Source: Pseudomonadota bacterium (GTDB taxonomy: Bacteria > Pseudomonadota > Gammaproteobacteria > Xanthomonadales > Xanthomonadaceae). Taken from it: a DNA stretch of 64,000 bases. Where the stretch lies: assembly GCA_018242365.1 (NCBI GenBank), contig JAFECB010000004.1, positions 248,001 to 312,000 of the forward strand, in the 5' to 3' direction. Positions 29,631 through 38,925 of the stretch are shown here, one piece after another. Position numbers and translations under genes: made by a program. The notes under the pieces are model-generated. The model was not told where the DNA came from. It did no database searches and saw nothing but the letters and a program-made list of their open reading frames with translations. The first letter of the stretch is position 1. Each line of letters starts with the position of its first letter.

Positions 29631-30381
29631 CCGCTCCGCGCGCTTGTTCGTTGTCATGGCGGCGTTCTTCTGCGCCAATGCGGTGCTGGCCGAGTTCATC
29701 GGCGTGAAGATCTTCGCACTGGAACCGACCCTGGGCATCGCGCCGGTGCACTGGAGCCTGTTCGGCAACAACGGCACCCTGCAGTTCACCGCCGGCACCG
29801 TGATCTGGCCGATCGAATTCATCATGACCGACACGGTCAACGAATACTTCGGCAAGCGCGGCGTCCGCCTGATCAGTCGCCTCGCCGCCTGTCTGGTGGC
29901 CTACGGCTTCCTGTTTGCCTACATCGCCATCCACCTGGCACCTGCCAGTTGGTGGGTCGGGGAAGCGGTCAGCCAGGGCGTTCCCGATTACCAGGCAGCG
30001 TATTCGGCGATCTTCGGCCAGGGCATGTGGATCATTGTCGGTTCGCTGGTGGCCTTCCTGCTGAGCCAGATGATCGACGTCAAGGTGTTCCACCGCATCC
30101 GCAAGCACACCGGTGAGCGCCACGCCTGGCTGCGCGCCACCGGCTCCACCGCCGTATCGCAGGTGTTCGACAGCTTCGTGGTGCTCTACATCGCCTTCGT
30201 GATCGGCCCGCAGCATTGGCCCACCGCGCAATTCCTCGCCATCGGCACCCTCAATTACCTGTACAAGATGGGCGCGGCGATCGCCTTGATCCCGCTGCTG
30301 TACCTGGCCCGGATCGGCATCCATCGTTATCTGGGGCGCGCACGCGCCGACGAACTGCGCGAGCAGGCGGCCAGCGAATGA
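29614..30381 (+). CDS. yhhQ: queuosine precursor transporter (YhhQ/VUT family)
   Basis: 255-residue membrane protein with about six helices and the family segments FCANAVLAEFIGVKIF, WPIEFIMTDTVNEYFGKRGVR and TGSTAVSQVFDSFVVLYIAF. YhhQ imports queuosine precursors (preQ0/preQ1) for tRNA modification in E. coli; the family assignment is firm, the exact substrate here is inferred. The frame is open from 29443 inside the DUF502 gene, but the ATG at 29614 matches the conserved start. Confidence 0.85.
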   Translation: MRLLDDRSARLFVVMAAFFCANAVLAEFIGVKIFALEPTLGIAPVHWSLFGNNGTLQFTAGTVIWPIEFIMTDTVNEYFGKRGVRLISRLAACLVAYGFLFAYIAIHLAPASWWVGEAVSQGVPDYQAAYSAIFGQGMWIIVGSLVAFLLSQMIDVKVFHRIRKHTGERHAWLRATGSTAVSQVFDSFVVLYIAFVIGPQHWPTAQFLAIGTLNYLYKMGAAIALIPLLYLARIGIHRYLGRARADELREQAASE

Positions 30382-30397
30382 ACGATTCCGACCGCGC

Positions 30398-30411
30398 CTG
30401 ACTTCGATCAA
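30398..30411. promoter_or_regulatory. possible FNR/CRP-family box
   Basis: CTGAC-TTCG-ATCAA matches eight of ten defined bases of the FNR/ANR consensus TTGAT-N4-ATCAA and continues with GG, as many ANR boxes do. It lies 60 bases before the ATG of the HMA-like gene. No convincing -10 element was seen at the right spacing, so the call is tentative. Confidence 0.3.
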
Positions 30412-30470
30412 GGCAAGCGTGGCTGGTACCGGCGACCATGCCCCCTGCTACCCGCCATCGAGGATTCCCC

Positions 30471-30707
30471 ATGCTGTTCGACGTCCTGGGCCTGGTCGAC
30501 GAGACCACCGCCCGCAACATCGCATTCGCCGTGCACGCGCTGGACCCACAGGCCAAACTCACCGCCAATATCGGCCGTGGTCGCTTGCTGGTGGAAGGCA
30601 ATGTGAAAGAAGCCGACGTCATCGACGCCCTGCGCGGCGCCGGTTTCCCGGCTTCGTTGGCACCGGAGCACGCCGAAGGCACGACCTGCTGCGGCGGCTG
30701 CAGCTGA
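30471..30707 (+). CDS. small HMA-like (metal-binding-fold) protein
   Basis: 78 residues with the beta-alpha-beta pattern of heavy-metal-associated domains (MLFDVLGLVDETTARNIAFAV, TANIGRGRLLVEGNVKEADVIDALRGAGF). The N-terminal MxCxxC metal site is absent. Instead the C-terminus ends TTCCGGCS, three cysteines that could bind metal. The ATG at 30471, preceded by gagga, is preferred over 30438. It stands between the transporter gene and dxs on the plus strand with a possible FNR-type box upstream. Role unknown; a metallochaperone-like or redox-linked function would be a guess. Confidence 0.65.
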   Translation: MLFDVLGLVDETTARNIAFAVHALDPQAKLTANIGRGRLLVEGNVKEADVIDALRGAGFPASLAPEHAEGTTCCGGCS

Positions 30708-30815
30708 GCCAACGCCGAAAAGTTGCACCCGATCGATCCGGATTCTGGTGTAAACGCTCGAATCTGGCCGCCCCGCCGCGTTGCCCGCGCCGCCTGTGGG
30801 CGCGACAATAGGCGG

Positions 30816-32729
30816 ATGATCGACGCGTCCCGCTACCCGCTGCTGTCCTGCATCGACAGCCCCACCGACCTGCGCCAGCTCCCCGAAACCGAGGTGCGGG
30901 CGGTGGCCGATGAGCTGCGCGCGTTCCTGATCGAATCGGTAGGCAAGTCCGGCGGCCATTTCGCGGCCGGCCTCGGCGTGGTCGAGCTGACCACGGTGCT
31001 GCATTACCTGTACGACACGCCCGCCGACAAACTGGTCTGGGACGTCGGTCATCAGGCCTATCCGCACAAGATCCTCACCGGCCGTCGTGACCGCATCCAC
31101 ACGGTCAAGCAGAAGGACGGCGTGGCACCCTTCCCCTCGCGCGAGGAAAGCCCGTTCGACACCTTCGGCGTCGGCCATTCCTCGACCTCGATCTCGGCCG
31201 CACTCGGCATGGCCATTGCCAATGCCCGCGCAGGCAACGGCCAGCGCACGGTGGCCGTGATCGGCGACGGCGCGATGACTGCCGGCATGGCCTGGGAAGC
31301 ACTCGGACACGCCGGTGGCATGGACGAAGATCCCGACCTGCTGGTGATCCTCAACGACAATCGCATGTCGATCAGCGAGGCGGTCGGCGGGCTGACCAAG
31401 ATGCTGGGGCGGATGAGCGGCAACAAGACCCTCAATGCCCTGCGCGAAGGCGGCAAGAAACTGCTCGGCGACAAGCGCAAGAATCCGTCGGCGCGCTTCG
31501 TCAAGCGCTGGGAAGAACACTGGAAAGGCATGTTCGTGCCCTCCACCCTGTTCGAGCAGATGGGTTTCCACTACACCGGGCCGATCGACGGCCACGACAC
31601 CGACACCCTGCTTGCCACCCTGAAAACGCTCAAGGGCTTGAAAGGCCCGCAGCTGCTGCACGTCATCACCACCAAGGGCAAGGGCTACGAGCTGGCCGAG
31701 GACGACCAGATCGGCTACCACGCGGTCACGCCGTTCGATCCCAACGTCGGCCTCACCGGCAAGGCCGGGGCGAAGAAGCCCAGCTACACCGATGTCTTCA
31801 GCGACTGGCTCTGCGACATGGCCGCGGCGGAACCGGGATTGATGGCGATCACCCCGGCGATGCGCGAAGGCTCGGGTCTGGTGCGTTTCAGCCAGGAGTA
31901 CCCGCAGCGCTATTTCGACGTGGCTATCGCCGAGCAGCACGCGGTGACCCTGGCGGCGGGGATGGCCTGCGAAGGCGCCAAACCCGTGGTCGCGATCTAT
32001 TCCACCTTCCTGCAACGCGCCTACGATCAGCTGATCCACGATGTCGCAATTCAGAATCTCGACGTGTTGTTTGCCATCGACCGCGGCGGCTTGGTCGGCC
32101 CGGACGGCGCCACCCATGCCGGCAGTTTCGATCTCACCTATCTGCGCTGCCTGCCCAACCTGGTGGTGATGGCCCCGGCCGACGAAAACGAATGCCGGCA
32201 AATGCTCAGCACCGGCTACCACCACAAGGGACCGGCGGCAGTGCGCTATCCGCGCGACGCCGGTCCCGGCGTGGCCGTGCAGCCGACCCTGGACACGCTG
32301 CCGATCGGCAAGGCCGAGCTGCGCCAGCGCGGCAGTCGCCTGGCCCTGTTGGCGTTCGGCGCGATGGTGCCGACGGCGGACGCCATCGGTCGCGACCTCG
32401 GCCTCACCGTGGTCAATATGCGTTTCATCAAGCCGCTGGATCGAAGCTTGATCCTCGAGCTTGCGCGCAGCCACGACGGCTTCGTCACGCTGGAAGACAA
32501 TGCCATGGCCGGCGGTGCCGGTAGCGCGGTAGCGGAACTGCTGGCTGCCGAAGGCATTACGCTGCCGATCCAGCATCTCGGCCTGCCTGATGCCTTCCTG
32601 CCACATGCCTCGCGCGCACAGCTGTTGGCGCAGGTCGGACTGGATAGCGAAGGTGTGCGCGCTGCGCTGCTGCGTCGCTGGCCGCAGCTCACTGGCAGCG
32701 CGACCACACCGGCACGCGCGGCCGGCTGA
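30816..32729 (+). CDS. dxs: 1-deoxy-D-xylulose-5-phosphate synthase
   Basis: 637-residue thiamine-diphosphate enzyme that condenses pyruvate and glyceraldehyde 3-phosphate at the entry to the MEP isoprenoid pathway (also feeding thiamine and pyridoxal synthesis). [15 protein letters not shown] supplies the conserved His; [14 protein letters not shown] (Asp151) is the ThDP/Mg site; the catalytic Glu is E373 in [16 protein letters not shown]; the transketolase C-terminal domain closes the protein. The ATG at 30816 follows ggcgg; the longer frame to 30723 is not conserved. Converges on the TraB/GumN gene with a six-base gap. Confidence 0.98.
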   Translation: MIDASRYPLLSCIDSPTDLRQLPETEVRAVADELRAFLIESVGKSGGHFAAGLGVVELTTVLHYLYDTPADKLVWDVGHQAYPHKILTGRRDRIHTVKQKDGVAPFPSREESPFDTFGVGHSSTSISAALGMAIANARAGNGQRTVAVIGDGAMTAGMAWEALGHAGGMDEDPDLLVILNDNRMSISEAVGGLTKMLGRMSGNKTLNALREGGKKLLGDKRKNPSARFVKRWEEHWKGMFVPSTLFEQMGFHYTGPIDGHDTDTLLATLKTLKGLKGPQLLHVITTKGKGYELAEDDQIGYHAVTPFDPNVGLTGKAGAKKPSYTDVFSDWLCDMAAAEPGLMAITPAMREGSGLVRFSQEYPQRYFDVAIAEQHAVTLAAGMACEGAKPVVAIYSTFLQRAYDQLIHDVAIQNLDVLFAIDRGGLVGPDGATHAGSFDLTYLRCLPNLVVMAPADENECRQMLSTGYHHKGPAAVRYPRDAGPGVAVQPTLDTLPIGKAELRQRGSRLALLAFGAMVPTADAIGRDLGLTVVNMRFIKPLDRSLILELARSHDGFVTLEDNAMAGGAGSAVAELLAAEGITLPIQHLGLPDAFLPHASRAQLLAQVGLDSEGVRAALLRRWPQLTGSATTPARAAG

Positions 32730-32735
32730 TCGGCC

Positions 32736-33806
32736 TCACTCGGAGGCAGCAGGCTCCGCGTCGTCCTCAACTGTATCCGGCGCGATCACGGTGTAGCCTC
32801 GCGCCTGCATCTGCGCCAGGTAGCCGTTCGCGCCCAGCATCCGATCCAGCGGCAAGGACGCGAAGGTGACCGTATTGCGCCCCAATGCGGTCTCGGCGGC
32901 GGCCAGCCATTTGGCGTCGATGCTGCGACGAGCATCGCCATAGCCCAGGCGCTTGCCGATCCCCGCCTCGCTGATGGCGTCGTTGCAGGCATCCCAACGC
33001 GCCACCGGCGGCAGCCTGCGCAAAGCCGCAATGTCACCGGTTGACCAGGCATTGGCGCGTGCGCGCATCGCATCCAGATCGGTCTCGATGTAGTGCATCG
33101 TGTTGTCGAAGCAGGCGAGATCATCCAGCGTAGTCTTCGACCATTCCACCAGCAGCGGCTTGGGATCGGTGATGACGATCGGCTCGCCGACCACGGTCAC
33201 GACCGGATGGTGTTCCTCGATGGCCTTCTCCACCACCGGCCAGACCACGTCACGCGACTCCAGATCGTTCTTCTTCATCGCCTGCATGTACAACTCCTGC
33301 GCAGCGAACAGCGGTCGATAGCGCTCGATGCCGCGATCCGAACCGATATAGCGCGCCTTCAGAGCCAGCCAACGCGCATAGGCATTGGGTGCCACCAGAT
33401 CCTTCAGTTCCTTGCCGTCGGGACTCTTGCGCGCACCCAGCAGTTTCGGCAGCAGGAACAGGCCCTTGAAGAACCCGACCTTGACCTCGAAACTGACGCC
33501 ACGCAGGCGGATCACTTCCTGTGCCTGCGCCAGCACGGCCTTCAATTGTTTTGCCTGCCACTGCATGCGCATCGGCAACGGCGTCAGCGTGCCGAGCAGG
33601 TAGAGATCGTGGCCACCCTTGCGCACGATCCACATGCCTGGGCCGGGCTGCTCGCCCACCACCACCACCGTCGGCTCTACCCGGATGCGTTCGCCATTCA
33701 CCACCGTGGTCTGGCCCGTCGCCTGTGCGGGCGCGGTGTCCTGCGCCATCAACGGCACCGCCAACACCAGGGCCATTGCCGCGAACCACCACCTTGCTTT
33801 CGTCAT
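32736..33806 (-). CDS. TraB/GumN family exported protein
   Basis: 356 residues with a signal peptide (KARWWFAAMALVLAVPLMAQ). The family's opening motif appears as DLYLLGTLTPLPMRMQW, where TraB/GumN proteins have a GTxHxxP-like segment; the usual His is replaced by Thr/Pro, so this may be a divergent or inactive member. Further matches are the GFFKGLFLLP region and the C-terminal LGRNTVTFASLPLDRMLG, LAQMQARGY. GumN is named from the Xanthomonas gum cluster; family function is poorly known, possibly peptidase-like. The upstream-extended frame (to 34142) runs through the neighbouring gene and is discarded. Confidence 0.75.
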   Translation of the reverse strand: MTKARWWFAAMALVLAVPLMAQDTAPAQATGQTTVVNGERIRVEPTVVVVGEQPGPGMWIVRKGGHDLYLLGTLTPLPMRMQWQAKQLKAVLAQAQEVIRLRGVSFEVKVGFFKGLFLLPKLLGARKSPDGKELKDLVAPNAYARWLALKARYIGSDRGIERYRPLFAAQELYMQAMKKNDLESRDVVWPVVEKAIEEHHPVVTVVGEPIVITDPKPLLVEWSKTTLDDLACFDNTMHYIETDLDAMRARANAWSTGDIAALRRLPPVARWDACNDAISEAGIGKRLGYGDARRSIDAKWLAAAETALGRNTVTFASLPLDRMLGANGYLAQMQARGYTVIAPDTVEDDAEPAASE

Positions 33807-33942
33807 CTTCGCTTCCTTGCGTTGTATCCGGGAGCAGCTGTGACCGTCGCGCGACATCGGGGTTCCTTCTCGCCTGAACCCGGCATTCATGATCTTAGCG
33901 TTCAGCCGACCGCTCTTTTGCCCCTCACTGCCAGCCGCGCGT

Positions 33943-34617
33943 TCAATCCTGCGAACGCGCCACGGCTTGCTTCGCATTGCTCGCCGCATCGGCGATTCGC
34001 CACAGATAGAAACTGGCATAACTGCGATACGGGCCCCAGCGTTCGCCACGCTCCGCGAGCGCCTTGGGTGCCAACATCGCGTCTGCCTTGTCCACGACCT
34101 GCGCGCCCTTGCGGATGCCGAGGTCGTCGATCGGCAACACATCGGGGCGACCGAGCCGGAACATCAGCATCATCTCCACCGTCCAGCGGCCGATGCCACG
34201 CACCGGCACCAGCGCAGCGACGATGGCATCGTCATCCATGCCCGTCATCCTGCGCAGGCTGGGGATTTCCCCGGCTTCTTCGCGGCGCGCCAGATCACGC
34301 AAAGCCAACAGCTTGTTGCCGGACACACCGCAGCCGCGCAGCGCGGGATCGTCAATGCGTGCGAGCGTGTCGCAATGGAAGCGATCACTGGCGATGGCGG
34401 TTTCGACGCGCCCGACAATCGTCGCCGCCGCCTTGCCGCTGAGCTGCTGGTAGAGAATCGCGCGCGCCAGCGCATCGACCGGATCGAAGGGTTTGCGCCA
34501 GCGCGGGTCGGCGGGAATCGGGCCGAGCTTGCGCATCCATGCGCCCAGTTTGCGATCCCGCTTGCACAGATGCGCGAATGCGGCATCGGTATCGAAACCC
34601 CGGGCTTGTCTCGTCAT
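33943..34617 (-). CDS. DNA-3-methyladenine glycosylase II (AlkA-type, HhH-GPD)
   Basis: 224-residue base-excision-repair glycosylase. The helix-hairpin-helix is VPVRGIGRWTVEMMLMF (about residues 138-153) and the catalytic Asp is in LPIDDLGI (Asp165 equivalent to AlkA Asp238). FDPVDALARAILYQQLSGKAA is the conserved start of the HhH-GPD fold. It lacks the N-terminal AlkA_N domain and the Ada fusion seen in some relatives. An ATG at 34656 is in frame but would overlap the DUF423 gene; 34617 gives MTRQARGFDTDAA, which looks natural. Confidence 0.88.
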   Translation of the reverse strand: MTRQARGFDTDAAFAHLCKRDRKLGAWMRKLGPIPADPRWRKPFDPVDALARAILYQQLSGKAAATIVGRVETAIASDRFHCDTLARIDDPALRGCGVSGNKLLALRDLARREEAGEIPSLRRMTGMDDDAIVAALVPVRGIGRWTVEMMLMFRLGRPDVLPIDDLGIRKGAQVVDKADAMLAPKALAERGERWGPYRSYASFYLWRIADAASNAKQAVARSQD

Positions 34618-34630
34618 CGTCGATTCGTCC

Positions 34631-35005
34631 TCATCCACGCAGGCGGTCGTAGGCATGCAGCAACCAGCCTGCGATCAGCAGCGCGCCGCCGAACGGAGCC
34701 AGCATCGGCTGCAACCCCAGCAAGGCCGCTGCCAGCAAGCTGCCACAGAACAGGAACACGCCCAGCAACAACATGGACAGTGCCAGCAGGGCGGTGGGCC
34801 GCTGCGCCAGCGGTGCCAGCGTGGTCAATGCAAGGCCGTGGGCGAAACCGAAGACCGCCGCCTGCAGCATGCGCCCCTGCGCGGAAGGCTCGGCCGCGTG
34901 CATGGCATAGGCCGACAGCGCCACCGACAAGCCGGCCAGAAGGCTGCCGAAAGCGGCAAGGTAGCGGCGCAGGACCACCAGGCGCGGCGTGGACTGGAGA
35001 TTCAT
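34631..35005 (-). CDS. DUF423 family membrane protein
   Basis: 124-residue protein with four hydrophobic helices and the DUF423 (YgdD) pattern YLAAFGSLLAGLSVALSAYAMHA, FGFAHGLALTTLAP, LFCGSLLAAALLGLQPMLAPFGGALLIAGWLL. Function of the family is unknown. The ATG at 35005 is preferred over an upstream in-frame start that would run into a terminator hairpin. It lies 13 bases upstream of the glycosylase gene, so the two are probably one unit. Confidence 0.85.
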   Translation of the reverse strand: MNLQSTPRLVVLRRYLAAFGSLLAGLSVALSAYAMHAAEPSAQGRMLQAAVFGFAHGLALTTLAPLAQRPTALLALSMLLLGVFLFCGSLLAAALLGLQPMLAPFGGALLIAGWLLHAYDRLRG

Positions 35006-35039
35006 CGGCCCATTGTCCGGAAGCCTGCCCCGCAAAAGC

Positions 35040-35065
35040 AAACGCCGCGTCAAAGCGCGGCGTTT
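35040..35065 (-). terminator. intrinsic terminator after the SRPBCC/GyrI gene
   Basis: aaacgccgcg and cgcggcgttt form a perfect ten-pair stem with a six-base loop, followed on the minus strand by a T-rich stretch. It lies 25 bases past the stop at 35090 and separates that gene from DUF423. Confidence 0.8.
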
Positions 35066-35089
35066 GTGTGCAACAGAATCGCGTGATCC

Positions 35090-36160
35090 TTACTTGATCG
35101 GCCAGTAGACGTCGAACTTGCCGTCCTGGGTGAAGGAACCGGCGATCCCCGAGTTGTAGTTCTCGAAGGCACGGTCCTTGATGTCGTAACCGTGGGTCGC
35201 GGCCCAGGCGCGCAGCGCATTGCGCACGTTTTCCAGACCCGCCATGTAACCGGTATAGGTCGTCATCGCCGCACGGCCACCGGCCGGGTGGTGTTCGTAC
35301 TTCACCGGTGCACCGGCCGGAATCGCAACCCGGCCCACGCTGCCGCCGCCCTTCTTGCGCACGACCTGTGCAACGTCGAAGGTGTAATTTTCGCGACCGA
35401 GTTCGGTGGTGACGATTCGGATCGCACCGACCGGTTCGAGGCCATTGGCATCCATCGTGCGACGGATCCATTCCGCGTCAGCCGTGATTGCCGACTGGAT
35501 CTGGGCATTGCCGCGCTCGACCGCACCAGCGTTGACGAACAGCACGTCTTCTTCCGGCAGGTCGACGACCTTCGGCACGCCCATGCCGCTGCCCTGCACC
35601 TTGTAATCGATGTTCGGCACCGCCGCCAGCATGCTGATCAGGCGCGACAGGCTCAGGCGCATGTCTTCGCCGACGTGGCGGGTGACGTACAGGCCGGCGT
35701 AACGACCGAAGATGTTCCAGCCGTAATCCACGTCATAAGTCTGGGTGATCTCGACGTTGCGGTTGTTGCGGCCGGTCGGACGCATGAAGTACGCCGTGCG
35801 CTTGTTCTCGCCACGCTCGTCGTTCTCGATCTTGATGCCGACCATCTTGTTCGGCTGGGTCTGGACGATCTCCCACGAACCCGAACCCAGACCGTTCAGC
35901 TGCGAGCTGTAGTCGATCTTGGCGCCCACGCCCTCTTCCGGGCCGGAGAGGGTCAGCTGCATGCGCGGATCACGCATCGACAGCGCGTTCCAGTCCTTGA
36001 AGCGGCGGAAGCTGTTGAGGGTGTCGTAGACGATCGTGGGCTTGCGGTTGGTTTCGATCCGCTCGGTGATATGGCGCGAAGACGGCAGCACGATGCCAAG
36101 CGCCAGGTACAGGCCGGCGACAATCGCCATTGAAATCAGGATCTCGAGCACACGAGTCAT
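35090..36160 (-). CDS. membrane-anchored SRPBCC plus GyrI-like domain protein
   Basis: 356 residues: an N-terminal membrane anchor (about 5-24), then a START/SRPBCC-type ligand-binding domain (about 30-175; TIVYDTLNSFRRFKDWNALSMRDP is the polyketide-cyclase-like start), then a GyrI-like/AraC-effector-binding domain (about 195-355; YKVQGSGMGVPKVVDLPEEDVLFV, GAPVKYEHHPAGGRAAMTTYTGY). Both folds bind small hydrophobic molecules, but no ligand can be named. No enzymatic residues are evident. It precedes a strong terminator and lies downstream of a two-component system on the same strand with a 179-base gap. Confidence 0.7.
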   Translation of the reverse strand: MTRVLEILISMAIVAGLYLALGIVLPSSRHITERIETNRKPTIVYDTLNSFRRFKDWNALSMRDPRMQLTLSGPEEGVGAKIDYSSQLNGLGSGSWEIVQTQPNKMVGIKIENDERGENKRTAYFMRPTGRNNRNVEITQTYDVDYGWNIFGRYAGLYVTRHVGEDMRLSLSRLISMLAAVPNIDYKVQGSGMGVPKVVDLPEEDVLFVNAGAVERGNAQIQSAITADAEWIRRTMDANGLEPVGAIRIVTTELGRENYTFDVAQVVRKKGGGSVGRVAIPAGAPVKYEHHPAGGRAAMTTYTGYMAGLENVRNALRAWAATHGYDIKDRAFENYNSGIAGSFTQDGKFDVYWPIK

Positions 36161-36339
36161 TCAGGAATCTCCGGGGAAAACGGCAGCGGCGGCTGCGTCG
36201 CGCAGACTCGCCATCGTAGCAAACATCCGGCGGGTCCGGCGAGCACCCGCAGCGGCAAAAACGTGATCCAGCCCGCATCGGGCGCCGGCGGTGGCGCCGG
36301 TCGGCCCGGTGCCGCGCCAAGGCATGTCCGGCGTCCCGG

Positions 36340-36996
36340 TTACACCAACTTCAATTCGAACGCCTTCAGCACCGCCCGGGTGCGGTCGCGCACGCCAAGC
36401 TTGGAGAGGATGTTGGAGACGTGGTTCTTGATCGTGCCCTCGGCCACGTGCAGGGAATTGGCGATTTCCTTGTTGGAAAAACCCGAGGCCATCAGCCGCA
36501 GGATCTCGGTTTCGCGGTCGGTCAGCGGATCCGGGCGGTCGAGGCTGACGAACTCGTTGTGCATATGCTCCAGCCCCGACAACAGGCGCTGGGTCACCGC
36601 CGGCTGGACCAGCGAGCCGCCGCGGGCGACGGTCTGGATCGCGCCGACCAACTGCTCCAGCGAGACATCCTTGAGCAGGTAGCCTTTGGCCCCGGCCTTG
36701 ATCCCGGCCAGCACCAGTGCATCGTCATCGAAGGTGGTGAGGATGATCGCGGGCGGCAGTTTGCCGGCCGCACTGAGCGCCTGCAGCGCTTCCAGCCCGG
36801 ACATCGTCGGCATCCGCATGTCCATCAGCACCACGTCCGGCTGCACCTGCGGAATCTGCTCCACCGCCTGGCGACCGTCACTGGCCTCGGCAACGACCTC
36901 GATGTCGTCGGCCAGTGCCAGCAAGGAGCGGATGCCCTGGCGGACCAGGGTCTGGTCATCCACCAGGAACACGCGAATTGCTTTGGCGTCGTTCAT
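36340..36996 (-). CDS. NarL/LuxR-family response regulator
   Basis: 218 residues: receiver domain (1-125) with acidic pocket D13/D14, phospho-acceptor Asp59 (DVVLMDMRMP), Thr in ILTTFDDD and Lys in GYLLKDVS; then a LuxR-type HTH (about 153-215; LTDRETEILRLMASGFSNKEIANSLHVAEGTIKNHVSNI). Its ATG overlaps the histidine-kinase stop as ATGA, making a tightly coupled pair of the DesK/DesR or LiaS/LiaR type. The signal and targets are unknown. Confidence 0.95.
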   Translation of the reverse strand: MNDAKAIRVFLVDDQTLVRQGIRSLLALADDIEVVAEASDGRQAVEQIPQVQPDVVLMDMRMPTMSGLEALQALSAAGKLPPAIILTTFDDDALVLAGIKAGAKGYLLKDVSLEQLVGAIQTVARGGSLVQPAVTQRLLSGLEHMHNEFVSLDRPDPLTDRETEILRLMASGFSNKEIANSLHVAEGTIKNHVSNILSKLGVRDRTRAVLKAFELKLV

Positions 36997-38195
36997 CCCT
37001 CGATTTCTCCGTGCAGTCGGATGCCGGCATTGGCGGCCACCGGCAGGCCCATTGTGAGGTGGAAACCCTGCCCGTGCTGGCTGTTCACTTCCAGACTGCC
37101 CCCATATTGACGCAAGCGCTCACTGAGCCCACGCAGGCCATTGCCGGGCGTGACCCGGTCACTGCCGCGTCCGTCATCGCGCACCTGCAACAGCACGCGA
37201 TCCCCTTCGCGCCGCGCCGACAGCCACAGATGGCGCGCGCCGGAATGCCGGACCGCGTTGGTGATCGCCTCCTGCGTGCAGCGCAGCAGGACGTGGGCAC
37301 GCTCGGGATCGTCCACGGTCAGCGGGGCTTCGATATCCATGTCGATCTCGAGGCTGGGCACGTTCTCGGCCAGCGGGCGCAGCGCCGCAGCGAGGTCGAT
37401 TGCCCCACCCTCGCGCAACTGGCTGACTGCCTCGCGCACGTCGGTCAGCAACAGGCGCGCCAGCGCGTGCGCCTGCTGGACATGCTCACGCACGCGTCCT
37501 TCCGACAGATGCCCGGCGACTTCCAGGTTCAGGCTGAGCGCAGTCAGGTGGTGGCCCAGCAAGTCGTGCAGTTCGCGCGAGATGCGGGTGCGCTCGTTGA
37601 CCCGCGCACTGTCGGCCAGCAAGGCGCGGGTGGCGCGCAGTTCGGCATTGAGCCGGCGCTGCTCTTCCCGCGCCTGCGTTTGCTGCAATGCGACAAGGCT
37701 GACCACGAACACGAAGCCGGAGAAGCCCGCATACAGCATCGACTGCATCAGGGCTTCCAGCGGCGGGAAATCCAGCAGGCGGATGAACACCGGCGCCACC
37801 GCCAACTGGCTGGCCAGCAGCCAGGCCACGCCCAGCTTCAAGGGCAGCAGCCAGGGCAGTACGCAGGCCGCCACCATCAGCAACACGCTGCCCAAGCCAT
37901 AGCCATTGAAATAGCTGACCCCGAGCGCAGACAGGGTCAGGATCATCAGCAACAGGTAGTCGAGCGGGTTGCGCCCGCGTCCACCCAGGCCGCGGGTCAG
38001 CCAGGCGTAGGCCATCCCGAACGCCAGATAGGCGGTCCAGCCCTGCCAGGGCATCGGCCGCAGCGCCAGGTCTTCCGCGGCCGTCTCCGACAACTGCGGA
38101 GCCAGCCAGGAATACAGCAGCGGCAGCCCGACCATGGCCCAGGTGAACAGGCCGGCAAAGCGCAGCAGGCGGGTATGGGAAAGTTGCGAAAGCAT
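36993..38195 (-). CDS. HisKA_3 sensor histidine kinase
   Basis: 400 residues: five to six membrane helices in the first 170 (no large extracytoplasmic domain, so the sensor is intramembrane), a dimerisation helix with the phospho-acceptor His210 in RTRISRELHDLLGHHLTALSLNLE, and a C-terminal HATPase_c domain (N-box TQEAITNAVRHS, G1 VRDDGRGSD, G2 GNGLRGLSERL). DesK-like architecture suggests sensing of membrane state or a lipophilic compound. Partner is the response regulator immediately downstream. Confidence 0.94.
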   Translation of the reverse strand: MLSQLSHTRLLRFAGLFTWAMVGLPLLYSWLAPQLSETAAEDLALRPMPWQGWTAYLAFGMAYAWLTRGLGGRGRNPLDYLLLMILTLSALGVSYFNGYGLGSVLLMVAACVLPWLLPLKLGVAWLLASQLAVAPVFIRLLDFPPLEALMQSMLYAGFSGFVFVVSLVALQQTQAREEQRRLNAELRATRALLADSARVNERTRISRELHDLLGHHLTALSLNLEVAGHLSEGRVREHVQQAHALARLLLTDVREAVSQLREGGAIDLAAALRPLAENVPSLEIDMDIEAPLTVDDPERAHVLLRCTQEAITNAVRHSGARHLWLSARREGDRVLLQVRDDGRGSDRVTPGNGLRGLSERLRQYGGSLEVNSQHGQGFHLTMGLPVAANAGIRLHGEIEG

Positions 38196-38325
38196 GGCCT
38201 GTTATACCGTCTCCGACGTATCGCCGCCGAACCCCAATAGTCATGGCCGCGATGGTCCGGCGCATGCGATAATCCCGATATCCCGCATCGGCGGGTTCCG
38301 CAGCAGCCACCGGAGCTTCATAGCA

Positions 38326-38925
38326 ATGTCGATCGCGATCCGCGACGTGCACGAGCAGGACCTGGATTCCGTCCTCGCCTTGAACAACGCCGCCGGGCCC
38401 GCGATCCTGCCGCTGGATGCCGCGCGCCTGCGCCGCCTGTTCGATGCCGCGGAATATTTCCGCGTCGCCGAACGCGACGGCACCATGGCCGGCTTCCTGA
38501 TCGGCTTCGGCTCGCACGCGCCGCATGACAGCAGCAATTTCGCCTGGTTTGGCGAGCGCTATCCGGAGTTTTTCTATATCGATCGTGTGGTGGTCGCCAG
38601 CCGCCGTCGCGGTGGTGGCGTCGGTCGCGCGTTGTATGCCGACGCGCAGAGCTACGCCGAATTGCGTTACCCGCAATTGGCTTGCGAAGTCTTCCTCGAA
38701 CAGGGTGCCGATCACGCCCTGCTGTTCCATGGCAGCTTCGGCTTCCGCGAAGTCGGCCAGAACGTGATGCCAGGCGACGGCCCACGCGCGGCGATGCTGA
38801 TGAAGACCCTGTGCAGCTATCCGTGGGTACATGCGACCTATGGCGACGCGCTGCCCGATGCCCCGTGGCTGTTGCAGCCGCGCCACCTTGCAAGCGCCAC
38901 TGTCGCGACCGGCACCCACGCATGA
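38326..38925 (+). CDS. GNAT family N-acetyltransferase
   Basis: 199 residues. The acetyl-CoA motif A is FYIDRVVVASRRRGGGVGRALYADA (about residues 84-108), matching the V-x-x-x-x-R-G-x-G-x-G/A pattern, and the motif B region is LACEVFLEQGADHALLFHGSFGFREVG. No substrate can be deduced. Its TGA overlaps the minC ATG (ATGA), so it is translationally linked to cell-division-site selection genes. The frame is open from 38134, but the ATG at 38326 gives the natural MSIAIRDVHEQD start. Confidence 0.88.
   Translation: MSIAIRDVHEQDLDSVLALNNAAGPAILPLDAARLRRLFDAAEYFRVAERDGTMAGFLIGFGSHAPHDSSNFAWFGERYPEFFYIDRVVVASRRRGGGVGRALYADAQSYAELRYPQLACEVFLEQGADHALLFHGSFGFREVGQNVMPGDGPRAAMLMKTLCSYPWVHATYGDALPDAPWLLQPRHLASATVATGTHA

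Noticed and set aside
30408..32606. 732-codon open frame antisense to dxs
   Set aside because: Overlaps the conserved dxs and HMA-like genes; shadow of third-position GC.
38268..38273. gataat as a -10 element for the GNAT-min operon
   Set aside because: No acceptable -35 at 16-18 bases; too weak to annotate as a promoter.
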